From assembly GCA_945867285.1 (NCBI GenBank), contig CAMBHX010000041.1, positions 1 through 12,645 on the forward strand: 12,645 nucleotides of DNA, read 5' to 3'. This document shows positions 6,689 through 12,645 of the stretch, in pieces. Under the pieces are notes generated by a model that was not told the DNA's origin, did not search any database, and saw only the letters and a program-made list of their open reading frames with translations. The DNA is from Sulfuricurvum sp. IAE1 (GTDB taxonomy: Bacteria; Campylobacterota; Campylobacteria; Campylobacterales; Sulfurimonadaceae). The translations under genes and the position numbers were made by a program. Within the stretch, counting starts at the first letter, position 1. Each line of letters begins with the position of its first letter.

Positions 6689-6874
6689 ATGAAAAATAGT
6701 TTAAGTGATTCTTTTCATCAAGCAAAAGTAGAACTCTCAAAAGTTATATTTCCAACAAAACCGCAAGTAAAGCAAGCTTTTATTGCAGTGATGGTGGTAG
6801 TGACATTTGTAGTGTTATTTTTGGCGTTGGCTGATTTCTTACTTTCATCTACCGTATCAGCAATTTTGAATTAA
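6689..6874 (+). CDS. secE: Preprotein translocase subunit SecE
   Basis: A 61-residue protein of the short single-helix SecE type: an amphipathic part with the signature ELSKVIFPTKPQVKQA (15-30), then one membrane helix (about 31-56). SecE clamps SecY in the inner-membrane translocon. The start at 6689 is chosen over an in-frame ATG at 6641 because TAAGGA lies seven bases before it, and the extra upstream residues would overlap a hairpin and do not resemble the family. Its TAA stop is part of the ribosome site of nusG (TTAAGGA), with only ten bases between the genes. Confidence 0.95.
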   Translation: MKNSLSDSFHQAKVELSKVIFPTKPQVKQAFIAVMVVVTFVVLFLALADFLLSSTVSAILN

Positions 6875-6884
6875 GGAAAAAAAT

Positions 6885-7415
6885 ATGGCACATCTTTGGT
6901 ACTCAATTCAAACCTACGCTGGTAGTGAACGAAGCGTAAAAGCTGCGATTGAAAATATTATTATTGAAAATCGTCTTGAAGAAGTTATTACAGAGGTAAT
7001 TGTTCCTACAGAGGATGTTATCGAAGTTAAAAATGGTAAAAAGAAGATTACTGAGCGTTCATTATACTCAGGATATGTTTTTGCTCTTATGGATTTAAGT
7101 ATCGATCTTCAACACCGCATTCAATCACTTCCACGGGTTGCTGGTTTTATTGGTGAGGGGAATAAGCCAACTCCATTAAGTGAAAGCGATATTAAGGTTA
7201 TCTTAGATCGTGTCGAAAACCGCTCTGCTCCAAAACCAAAAGTTTATTTTGATAATGGTGAAATGGTTCGTATTGTGGATGGTCCATTTGCGAACTTTAC
7301 AGGCACCGTTGATGAGTATGATCTCGAGCATGGAACGTTGAAGCTTAATGTTTCAATTTTCGGTCGAGCGACTCCAGTTGATATTGCGTATACACAAGTC
7401 GAAAAAATAATTTAA
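6885..7415 (+). CDS. nusG: Transcription termination/antitermination factor NusG
   Basis: The 176-residue protein has the NGN domain (about 3-108, starting HLWYSIQTYAGSE, with SGYVFALMD at 62-70 and the conserved LPRVAGFIG at 82-90) and a C-terminal KOW domain (about 122-176, VRIVDGPFANFTGTV). NusG binds the RNA polymerase clamp and links it to Rho or to the ribosome through the KOW domain. The length is close to E. coli NusG (181). It stands between secE and rplK as in most bacteria. Confidence 0.98.
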   Translation: MAHLWYSIQTYAGSERSVKAAIENIIIENRLEEVITEVIVPTEDVIEVKNGKKKITERSLYSGYVFALMDLSIDLQHRIQSLPRVAGFIGEGNKPTPLSESDIKVILDRVENRSAPKPKVYFDNGEMVRIVDGPFANFTGTVDEYDLEHGTLKLNVSIFGRATPVDIAYTQVEKII

Positions 7416-7435
7416 TCTCAAAAAAGGAAGCACAA

Positions 7436-7861
7436 ATGGCAAAGAAAATTACAGGTTATATCAAACTGCAAGTTCAAGCTGGCGCAGCAAACCCTGCTCC
7501 TCCAGTTGGACCTGCACTTGGTCAACGTGGTGTTAACATCATGGAATTTTGTAAAGCGTTTAACGAGCGTACAAAGGATAAAGCAGGTTTTAAACTCCCT
7601 GTTGTTATTACTGTATACGCAGATAAAACGTTTTCATTCATCACTAAACAGCCCCCAGCATCAGCACTTATTATGAAGGCTGCTGGTCTTAAAAAAGGGA
7701 CTGATAATCCGATGAAAAATAAAGTGGGTAAAATCACTAAAGATCAATTGATGGAAATTGTTAAGCAAAAAATGCAAGACATGAACACTGATTGTATTGA
7801 GGCTGCATCAGCGACTATCGCTGGTTCATGTCGTTCAATGGGTGTCGAAATAGTCGACTAA
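7436..7861 (+). CDS. rplK: 50S ribosomal protein L11
   Basis: The 141-residue protein matches L11 in length and sequence: AGAANPAPPVGPALGQRGVN (15-34) in the thiostrepton-facing N-terminal domain, KQPPASALIMKAAG in the linker, and the rRNA-binding C-terminal domain ending SCRSMGVEIVD. L11 shapes the GTPase-associated centre of 23S rRNA and is needed for RelA signalling in other bacteria. AAAAAAGGA precedes the ATG. The gap after nusG is only 20 nt, too short for a large regulatory leader. Confidence 0.99.
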   Translation: MAKKITGYIKLQVQAGAANPAPPVGPALGQRGVNIMEFCKAFNERTKDKAGFKLPVVITVYADKTFSFITKQPPASALIMKAAGLKKGTDNPMKNKVGKITKDQLMEIVKQKMQDMNTDCIEAASATIAGSCRSMGVEIVD

Positions 7862-7869
7862 AGATCTAC

Positions 7870-7902
7870 CTCTTCGACCGCAAAGAGATTAAAATAGTGC
7901 GG
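7870..7902 (+). promoter_or_regulatory. Competing hairpins in the rplK-rplA spacer
   Basis: The 67-nt spacer can fold in two exclusive ways: CTCTT (7870-7874) with AAGAG (7883-7887), or CCGC (7878-7881) with GCGG (7899-7902). L1 represses its operon in E. coli by binding a leader upstream of rplK. That leader is absent here, so this spacer is a possible relocated L1 site. The structural evidence is modest. Confidence 0.4.
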
Positions 7903-7928
7903 CAGATTCTATATATTGGAGAATTATC

Positions 7929-8627
7929 ATGGCTGGAAAACGCTACAATGAACTAACACAAAAAGTTGATATGACAAAGAGCTATTCAGTAGCTGAAGCG
8001 TCAACATTTATTAAAGAACTAAAATCAGCAAAATTTGATGAAACAGTAGAGATCGCTTTGAATCTTAACGTTGATCCTCGTCATGCGGATCAAATGATCC
8101 GTGGTGCTGTTGTTCTTCCACACGGCACAGGTAAAGTTGTACGTGTTGCAGTTTTTGCAAAAGGCGCTAAAGCGGATGAAGCAAAAGCAGCTGGTGCAGA
8201 TATCGTCGGAACTGACGACTTGGTAGAGATGATTAAAGCAGGTAATATGCCGTTTGATATCGTAGTTGCAGCACCAGATTGTATGGGGCTTGTTGGCCAA
8301 GTAGGACGTATTCTTGGACCAAAAGGGATGATGCCAAATCCTAAAACAGGCACTGTTACGGCGGATATCGCAAAAGCAGTAAGTAATGTTAAGGGTGGAC
8401 AAGTAAATTTCCGTGTTGATAAAAAAGGTAACATCCATGCAGGTCTTGGAAAAGTTAGTTTTGACAGTGATAAGATTGAAGAAAACATTAAAGCATTTGT
8501 TGGCGCTATCAACCGTGCAAAACCTTCGACTGCAAAAGGTCGTTATATTAAAAATGCTGCATTGTCATTAACAATGAGTCCAGCTATTAAATTTGACATC
8601 CAAGAGTTGTTGGATGTACGTAGTTAA
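7929..8627 (+). CDS. rplA: 50S ribosomal protein L1
   Basis: The 232-residue protein is full-length L1 (E. coli 234). It has the two-domain form: domain I is made of the N- and C-terminal parts, and domain II lies about residues 68-160. The signature ILGPKGMMPNPKTGTVT (128-144) and VKGGQVNFRVDKKGNIHAGLG (154-174) are conserved. L1 forms the mobile L1 stalk that moves deacylated tRNA out of the E site, and is a translational repressor in many bacteria. GGAGA lies eight bases or so before the ATG. The stop codon falls inside the stem of the downstream leader structure. Confidence 0.99.
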   Translation: MAGKRYNELTQKVDMTKSYSVAEASTFIKELKSAKFDETVEIALNLNVDPRHADQMIRGAVVLPHGTGKVVRVAVFAKGAKADEAKAAGADIVGTDDLVEMIKAGNMPFDIVVAAPDCMGLVGQVGRILGPKGMMPNPKTGTVTADIAKAVSNVKGGQVNFRVDKKGNIHAGLGKVSFDSDKIEENIKAFVGAINRAKPSTAKGRYIKNAALSLTMSPAIKFDIQELLDVRS

Positions 8628-8733
8628 GGTATTCCTTAACTTTATCTTATGGACTTAAGAGAGCAAGAGGGTTACTATACCTTAATTTGAATTTTCAACT
8701 CTGCTTGAAGTTACTGTCTGGAAAGGAGAAAAT
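8624..8733 (+). promoter_or_regulatory. Likely L10-type autoregulatory leader before rplJ
   Basis: TTAAGGTAT (8624-8632, containing the rplA stop) pairs exactly with ATACCTTAA (8677-8685), closing a 44-nt internal region. Inside it, TCTTA (8645-8649) can pair with TAAGA (8656-8660) around a six-base loop. The 106-nt rplA-rplJ spacer ends with GGAAAGGAG before the rplJ ATG. In E. coli and Bacillus, the L10-(L12)4 complex binds such leaders to repress rplJL. The placement and overall form fit. The binding motif itself was not confirmed. Confidence 0.6.
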
Positions 8734-9219
8734 ATGACTAAAACACAAAAAGCTAATATCGTTAGTGCATTGAGCGAAGAGTTCAAAAGCGCAAAAGCAG
8801 TTGTAATGTGTGATTACCGTGGTTTGACTGTGTCACAATTGGAAGTTCTTCGTAAAGATGCACGTTCAAGAGATACAAAAGTCCAAGTTGTTAAAAACAC
8901 ATTGGCAACTATCGCATTGAAAAATGCAGATATGACTGGCGTTGATATCGTTGATACCAACATCTTTATCTGGGGTGAAGACGCTATTGCTGCATCAAAA
9001 ACAGCAGTTGACTTTACAAAAGGTAATGATAAGTTTGTTATCCGCACAGCGTACATCGATGGCGAAGCTGCTGATGAGAAAAAAGTACGTGCATTTGCAA
9101 CACTTCCAGGTCGTGAAGAATTGTTGGGCATGCTCGCATCTGTTTGGATGGGACCTGTTCGTAACTTTACAATCGGTCTTGATGCTCTTAAGCGTCAAAA
9201 AGAAGAAACAGCAGCCTAA
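8734..9219 (+). CDS. rplJ: 50S ribosomal protein L10
   Basis: The 161-residue protein has the L10 form: an N-terminal rRNA-binding domain with DYRGLTVSQLEVLRK (27-41) and VQVVKNTLATIAL (51-63), then a C-terminal helix ending in GLDALKRQKEETAA that holds the L7/L12 dimers. L10 is the base of the ribosomal stalk. A strong AAGGAG site lies about six bases before the ATG. The last codons and stop form one arm of a hairpin (listed separately). The gene pairs with rplL downstream as in nearly all bacteria. Confidence 0.98.
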   Translation: MTKTQKANIVSALSEEFKSAKAVVMCDYRGLTVSQLEVLRKDARSRDTKVQVVKNTLATIALKNADMTGVDIVDTNIFIWGEDAIAASKTAVDFTKGNDKFVIRTAYIDGEAADEKKVRAFATLPGREELLGMLASVWMGPVRNFTIGLDALKRQKEETAA

Positions 9220-9235
9220 GTTTAGCTTGGCTGCT
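9210..9235 (+). promoter_or_regulatory. Hairpin spanning the rplJ stop codon
   Basis: AGCAGCC (9210-9216) pairs with GGCTGCT (9229-9235), with the rplJ TAA in the 12-nt loop. No T-tract follows, so it is probably not a terminator. It may mark a processing site, or help set the separate, higher translation of rplL, which is needed in four or more copies per L10. Confidence 0.55.
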
Positions 9236-9298
9236 TAAGTTATCTGGAGATATCCTGAATAGCGTATAAAAAAATAAAAAAATTCTGAGGAGAATATT

Positions 9299-9667
9299 AT
9301 GGCTGTTACAAAACAAGACGTTCTTGAGTTTATCTCAAACCTTTCTGTATTAGAGCTTTCTGAACTTGTTAAAGAGTTCGAAGAAAAATTTGGTGTATCT
9401 GCACAACCAGTTGCAGTTGCAGGTGGAGCAGTTGCTGCTGTTGAAGTAGAAGAAAAAACTGAGTTTGATGTTATTCTTAAAGACGGTGGTGAGAAGAAAA
9501 TCAACGTTATTAAAGTAGTACGTGCAATGACAGGTTTGGGTCTTAAAGAAGCTAAGGATGCTGTTGATAACGCTCCTACAACTCTTAAAGAAGGTATCTC
9601 TAAAACTGATGCTGAAGCTGCCAAAAAAGAGCTTGAAGAAGCTGGTGCAGCAGTCGAAATCAAATAA
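9299..9667 (+). CDS. rplL: 50S ribosomal protein L7/L12
   Basis: The 122-residue protein has an N-terminal dimerisation domain (about 1-32), an Ala/Val/Gly-rich hinge (about 35-52, AQPVAVAGGAVAAVEVEE), and the C-terminal factor-binding domain with KINVIKVVRAMTGLGLKEAK (67-86). It is the multicopy stalk protein that recruits EF-Tu, EF-G and other GTPases. It has its own strong GAGGAGA ribosome site seven bases before the ATG, after a 79-nt AT-rich spacer, in line with its higher copy number. Confidence 0.99.
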   Translation: MAVTKQDVLEFISNLSVLELSELVKEFEEKFGVSAQPVAVAGGAVAAVEVEEKTEFDVILKDGGEKKINVIKVVRAMTGLGLKEAKDAVDNAPTTLKEGISKTDAEAAKKELEEAGAAVEIK

Positions 9668-9681
9668 TCATTTGATAACAC

Positions 9682-9697
9682 GAGAGCCTTGGCTCTC
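9682..9697 (+). promoter_or_regulatory. GC-rich hairpin after rplL
   Basis: GAGAGC (9682-9687), loop CTTG, GCTCTC (9692-9697). It lies 14 bases after the rplL stop and has no T-tract after it, so it more likely acts as an mRNA end block or partial attenuator than a full terminator. Confidence 0.6.
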
Positions 9698-9705
9698 ACA
9701 ACCCA

Positions 9706-9748
9706 GGGCGCTTTTGCGAATTGATTTTTTCATTTCGCAAGAGTGCCC
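9706..9748 (+). promoter_or_regulatory. Long hairpin between rplL and rpoB, RNase III-site-like
   Basis: GGGCGCTTTTGCGAA (9706-9720) and TTCGCAAGAGTGCCC (9734-9748) form a continuous 15-bp stem with two G-T pairs around a T-rich 13-nt loop that can pair three bases more. In E. coli the same interval holds an attenuator and an RNase III cleavage site that separate stalk protein from polymerase expression. There is no terminal T-tract, so processing fits better than termination. Confidence 0.75.
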
Positions 9749-9762
9749 ATCCGTCGTTATAG

Positions 9763-9783
9763 AGTCAAACTGATTTGACTTTT
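9763..9783 (+). terminator. Possible weak attenuator upstream of rpoB
   Basis: AGTCAAA (9763-9769), loop CTGA, TTTGACT (9774-9780), then TTT and AGACTTT. The perfect 7-bp stem with a short T-run resembles an inefficient intrinsic terminator, which would lower rpoB transcription relative to rplJL. The stem is A/T-rich and the T-run short, so readthrough should be high. Confidence 0.45.
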
Positions 9784-9800
9784 AGACTTTCACACTTATT

Positions 9801-9814
9801 TCCCATCTTTGGGA
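9801..9814 (+). other. Small hairpin in the rpoB leader
   Basis: TCCCA (9801-9805), TCTT, TGGGA (9810-9814), a perfect 5-bp hairpin 27 bases before the rpoB ATG. It may be part of the leader fold. On its own it is weak evidence. Confidence 0.35.
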
Positions 9815-9841
9815 TTATTAAATTTCGATTGAGGTAGCCTA

Positions 9842-12645
9842 ATGTTAAATACTCTTCACTCTGGAAACCGCTTGCGCATTGATTTTGCGAAAACCCCACA
9901 GCAAATTGAAGTTCCAAATCTTTTACAACTTCAACAAACTTCATACGATTCATTTTTGATGATAGATCAAAAAGATCGTTCAAAAAGTGGACTAGAGCGC
10001 GTATTCCAATCTGTTTTCCCTATCCATGATACTCAAAACCGGCTCTCTTTGGAGTACTTGGGTTCAGAAGTTGGTCGTCCTAAATACACTGTTCGTGAAT
10101 GTATGGAGCGTGGCTTGACCTATTCTGTTTCACTACGAATGAAAACACGTTTAATGATTTGGGATCGTGATGAAAATACCAAAGAAAAATTAGGTGTTAA
10201 AGATATTAAAGAACAAACTATTTTTATCCGTGATATTCCTTTGATGACAGACCGTACATCATTCGTTATTAATGGCGTTGAGCGTGTTGTTGTGAATCAA
10301 CTTCATAGAAGTCCTGGTGTTATCTTCAAGGAAGAAGAGTCAAGTACAGCAGGTTCAAAAATGATCTTTACGGGACAAATTATCCCCGATCGTGGTTCAT
10401 GGCTTTATTTTGAGTATGACCCAAAAGATATTTTGTATATGCGTATTAACAAGCGTCGTAAGGTTCCAGTAACGATTATGTTCCGTGCTCTTGGATATAG
10501 CAAGCAAGATATTCTGAAAATGTTTTATCCATTGCAAAAAATCCGTTTGGACAACAATACGTATTTGATGGATTTTGAACCGGATCATTTTGCTGGACGT
10601 TTGGGTTACGATCTAATTGATGCTAACGGTAAGTTACTAGTAGCTGCCGGTAAGCGTCTTTCTGCTAAAAAAGCAACAACGCTATTAGCTGAAGGTGTTA
10701 ATGCAATTCAATACCCAATCGAAACATTGATGGAGCGTCATTTAGCAGAGCCTATTATTGATGCGTCAACGGGTGAAGTAATGTTTGATACCATGACACA
10801 ATTGGATGAGACAAAACTCAAAAAGATGGCTGAAGCAGGCGTCAAAGAGTTTGTGATTGCTAACGATTTGGCAGAAGGCCACGATAGTTCGGTGATTAAT
10901 GCATTTATTGCAGATGTTGATTCATTAAAACTACTCAAGCAAACTGAAAATATTGAAGATGAGAATGATCTTGCAGCTATTCGTATTTATAAAGTAATGC
11001 GTCCTGGTGAACCTGTTACGAAAGATGCAGCAAAAGTCTTTGTTAATCAGCTTTTCTTTGATCCAGAGCGTTATGACTTAACTCGTGTTGGTCGTATGAA
11101 AATGAATCATAAGCTTGGACTTAATATTCCTGAATATGTGACAGTTTTAACCAATGAAGATATTATCAATACGGTTAAATACGTTATCAAAGTAAAAAAT
11201 GGTCAAGGTCACATCGACGACCGTGACCACTTGGGTAACCGTCGTATTCGTTCTATCGGTGAATTGCTCGGTAACGAGTTACACAACGGTCTTGTTAAGA
11301 TGCAAAAAGCGATTAAAGACAAGCTTTCAACCATGAGTGGACCTACGACTGAGCTTATGCCACATGACTTAGTTAACTCAAAAATGATTACTTCTACAAT
11401 CATGGAGTTCTTTAGCGGTGGACAATTGTCTCAATTTATGGACCAAACGAATCCTCTTTCAGAAGTAACACACAAGCGTCGTCTTTCTGCATTGGGTGAG
11501 GGCGGTTTGGTTAAAGAGCGTGCCGGATTTGAAGTACGTGACGTTCACCCAACTCACTACGGTCGTATTTGTCCAATTGAGACTCCAGAGGGTCAAAATA
11601 TTGGTCTTATCAATACTCTTGCGACTTACTCAAAAGTAAATGAGCATGGATTTATTGAGGCTCCTTATAATATAGTTGTAGATGGTGTAGTAACCAGTGA
11701 AGTGGTTTATTTGACTGCAACGCAAGAAGAGGGAAAAACTATCGCTGCGGCATCAAGCCGTGTAGATGAGAATGGTGTGTTCGCAGACGATTTGGTTGAA
11801 ATTCGTAAAGATGGCGAAATCATGCTTAAGTCTCCAAAGGATTGTGATTTACGTGATTTAACACCTCATATGGTTGTTGGTGTTGCGGCAAGTTTGATCC
11901 CTTTCTTGGAGCATGATGATGCTAACCGTGCGTTGATGGGTTCAAACATGCAACGTCAAGCGGTTCCATTGTTGCGTCCACAGGCTCCTATGGTCGGAAC
12001 AGGAGTTGAAAAACTCGTAGCCCGTGATTCATGGGAATGTGCTAAAGCACAACGTGGAGGTGTGATTGAGAAAGTAGACTCTAAACACATTTACGTGATG
12101 GGTGAAGATGAAGATGGAACATTTATTGATTATTATCCATTACAAAAAAATCTTCGTACCAATCAAAATACGACGTTTATGCAAAAACCAATTGTTAAGC
12201 AAGGTCAAGTGGTAGCTAAGAACCAAATCATTGCTGATGGTCCTAATATGGATCAAGGTGAATTGGCGCTTGGTATTAATGCTCTTGTAGCGTTTATGCC
12301 ATGGAATGGTTATAACTTTGAGGATGCTATCGTTATGTCTGAGCGTATGATTCGTGAAGATGCCTTTACTTCTGTACACGTTTATGAAAAAGATGCGGAA
12401 GCGCGTGAGCTTAAACACGGTGTTGAAGAGATTACAAAAGATATTCCTAATGTGCGCGATGATGAACTCTCCCATCTTGATGAGAGCGGTATTGTAAAAA
12501 TTGGTACCTATGTTAAAGGTGGAATGATTTTAGTTGGTAAAGTCTCTCCTAAAGGTGAGGTAAAACCTACTCCTGAAGAGCGTTTGTTACGTGCGATTTT
12601 CGGTGAAAAAGCAGGCCATGTTGTTAATAAATCATTGTACTGTAC
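9842..12645 (+). CDS. rpoB: RNA polymerase beta subunit, C-terminus cut by window edge
   Basis: An open frame from ATG 9842 to the window end gives 934 complete codons of RpoB, about two thirds of the usual length. The N-terminus (MLNTLHSGNRLRIDFAKTPQ) and REIPLMTDR-like IRDIPLMTDRTSFVINGVER are typical of Campylobacterota. The rifampicin-binding region starts near residue 528 (QLSQFMDQTNPLSEVTHKRR) with Asp534, His544 and Ser549 at the positions of E. coli Asp516, His526 and Ser531, all unchanged. NGYNFEDA (822-829) holds the acidic pair near the active site. GAGG lies seven bases before the ATG. Whether rpoB is fused to rpoC, as in Helicobacter, cannot be seen here. Confidence 0.99.
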   Translation, partial: MLNTLHSGNRLRIDFAKTPQQIEVPNLLQLQQTSYDSFLMIDQKDRSKSGLERVFQSVFPIHDTQNRLSLEYLGSEVGRPKYTVRECMERGLTYSVSLRMKTRLMIWDRDENTKEKLGVKDIKEQTIFIRDIPLMTDRTSFVINGVERVVVNQLHRSPGVIFKEEESSTAGSKMIFTGQIIPDRGSWLYFEYDPKDILYMRINKRRKVPVTIMFRALGYSKQDILKMFYPLQKIRLDNNTYLMDFEPDHFAGRLGYDLIDANGKLLVAAGKRLSAKKATTLLAEGVNAIQYPIETLMERHLAEPIIDASTGEVMFDTMTQLDETKLKKMAEAGVKEFVIANDLAEGHDSSVINAFIADVDSLKLLKQTENIEDENDLAAIRIYKVMRPGEPVTKDAAKVFVNQLFFDPERYDLTRVGRMKMNHKLGLNIPEYVTVLTNEDIINTVKYVIKVKNGQGHIDDRDHLGNRRIRSIGELLGNELHNGLVKMQKAIKDKLSTMSGPTTELMPHDLVNSKMITSTIMEFFSGGQLSQFMDQTNPLSEVTHKRRLSALGEGGLVKERAGFEVRDVHPTHYGRICPIETPEGQNIGLINTLATYSKVNEHGFIEAPYNIVVDGVVTSEVVYLTATQEEGKTIAAASSRVDENGVFADDLVEIRKDGEIMLKSPKDCDLRDLTPHMVVGVAASLIPFLEHDDANRALMGSNMQRQAVPLLRPQAPMVGTGVEKLVARDSWECAKAQRGGVIEKVDSKHIYVMGEDEDGTFIDYYPLQKNLRTNQNTTFMQKPIVKQGQVVAKNQIIADGPNMDQGELALGINALVAFMPWNGYNFEDAIVMSERMIREDAFTSVHVYEKDAEARELKHGVEEITKDIPNVRDDELSHLDESGIVKIGTYVKGGMILVGKVSPKGEVKPTPEERLLRAIFGEKAGHVVNKSLYC

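Noticed and set aside
8025..8512. Two long minus-strand open frames opposite rplA
   Set aside because: They mirror the biased codons of rplA, have no ribosome sites, and match no family I recognise.
9235..9699. Minus-strand open frame of 154 codons opposite rplL
   Set aside because: Low-complexity Ser/Ala-rich translation, a shadow of the rplL coding sequence.
11408..11520. Rifampicin-resistance changes in rpoB
   Set aside because: Positions matching E. coli Asp516, His526 and Ser531 are unchanged. Thr where E. coli has Asn518 appears to be the normal residue in this lineage.

Overview
This window is chromosomal DNA from a Campylobacterota (epsilonproteobacterial) genome. The ribosomal proteins, EF-Tu and RpoB read like Campylobacter, Sulfurimonas, Sulfuricurvum or Sulfurospirillum homologues (for example the RpoB N-terminus MLNTLHSGNRLRIDFAKTPQ). 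The DNA is AT-rich, and tuf is preceded by a T-rich extended -10 element of the kind known from Campylobacter and Helicobacter. A free-living Sulfurimonas/Sulfuricurvum/Sulfurospirillum-type organism seems most likely, but the sequence alone does not settle the genus. No mobile element, CRISPR array, integrase or phage gene was seen.

Left part (1-4477): an AEC-family permease on the minus strand, cut by the window edge, faces a four-gene plus-strand operon across a 28-bp divergent gap. The operon encodes a radical SAM/SPASM protein of unknown substrate, a CorA-type divalent-cation channel, a ChaA-like Ca2+(Na+)/H+ exchanger that starts with TTG, and a YaaA-family (DUF328) peroxide-stress protein. 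Two of the three junctions overlap (ATGA, TGATG), so the genes are probably translated together. Metal transport, an Fe-S enzyme and a peroxide/iron protein in one transcript suggest a metal or oxidative-stress theme, but that is inference. The yaaA gene contains a perfect 12-bp inverted repeat around a 4-nt loop.

Middle part (4496-6626): a perfect TTGACA-17-TATAAT promoter drives tRNA-Thr(TGT), tRNA-Tyr(GTA), tRNA-Gly(TCC) and tRNA-Thr(GGT). Then come tuf with its own promoter, rpmG and tRNA-Trp(CCA). The order Thr-Tyr-Gly-Thr-tuf is the same as thrU-tyrU-glyT-thrT-tufB in E. coli.

Right part (6689-12645): secE, nusG, rplK, rplA, rplJ, rplL and rpoB (cut at the right edge) in the ancestral bacterial order. 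The spacers carry RNA structures: competing hairpins between rplK and rplA, a 9-bp closed leader before rplJ that fits an L10-type autoregulatory leader, a hairpin over the rplJ stop codon, and four hairpins between rplL and rpoB, one with a 15-bp stem resembling an RNase III processing site. This stretch supplies the translation and transcription core, with expression of each part probably tuned at the RNA level.

No clearly new biological system was found. The items most worth a second look are the metal/radical SAM operon, the palindrome in yaaA, the tRNA-Trp with two stem mismatches, and the structured ribosomal-protein spacers.
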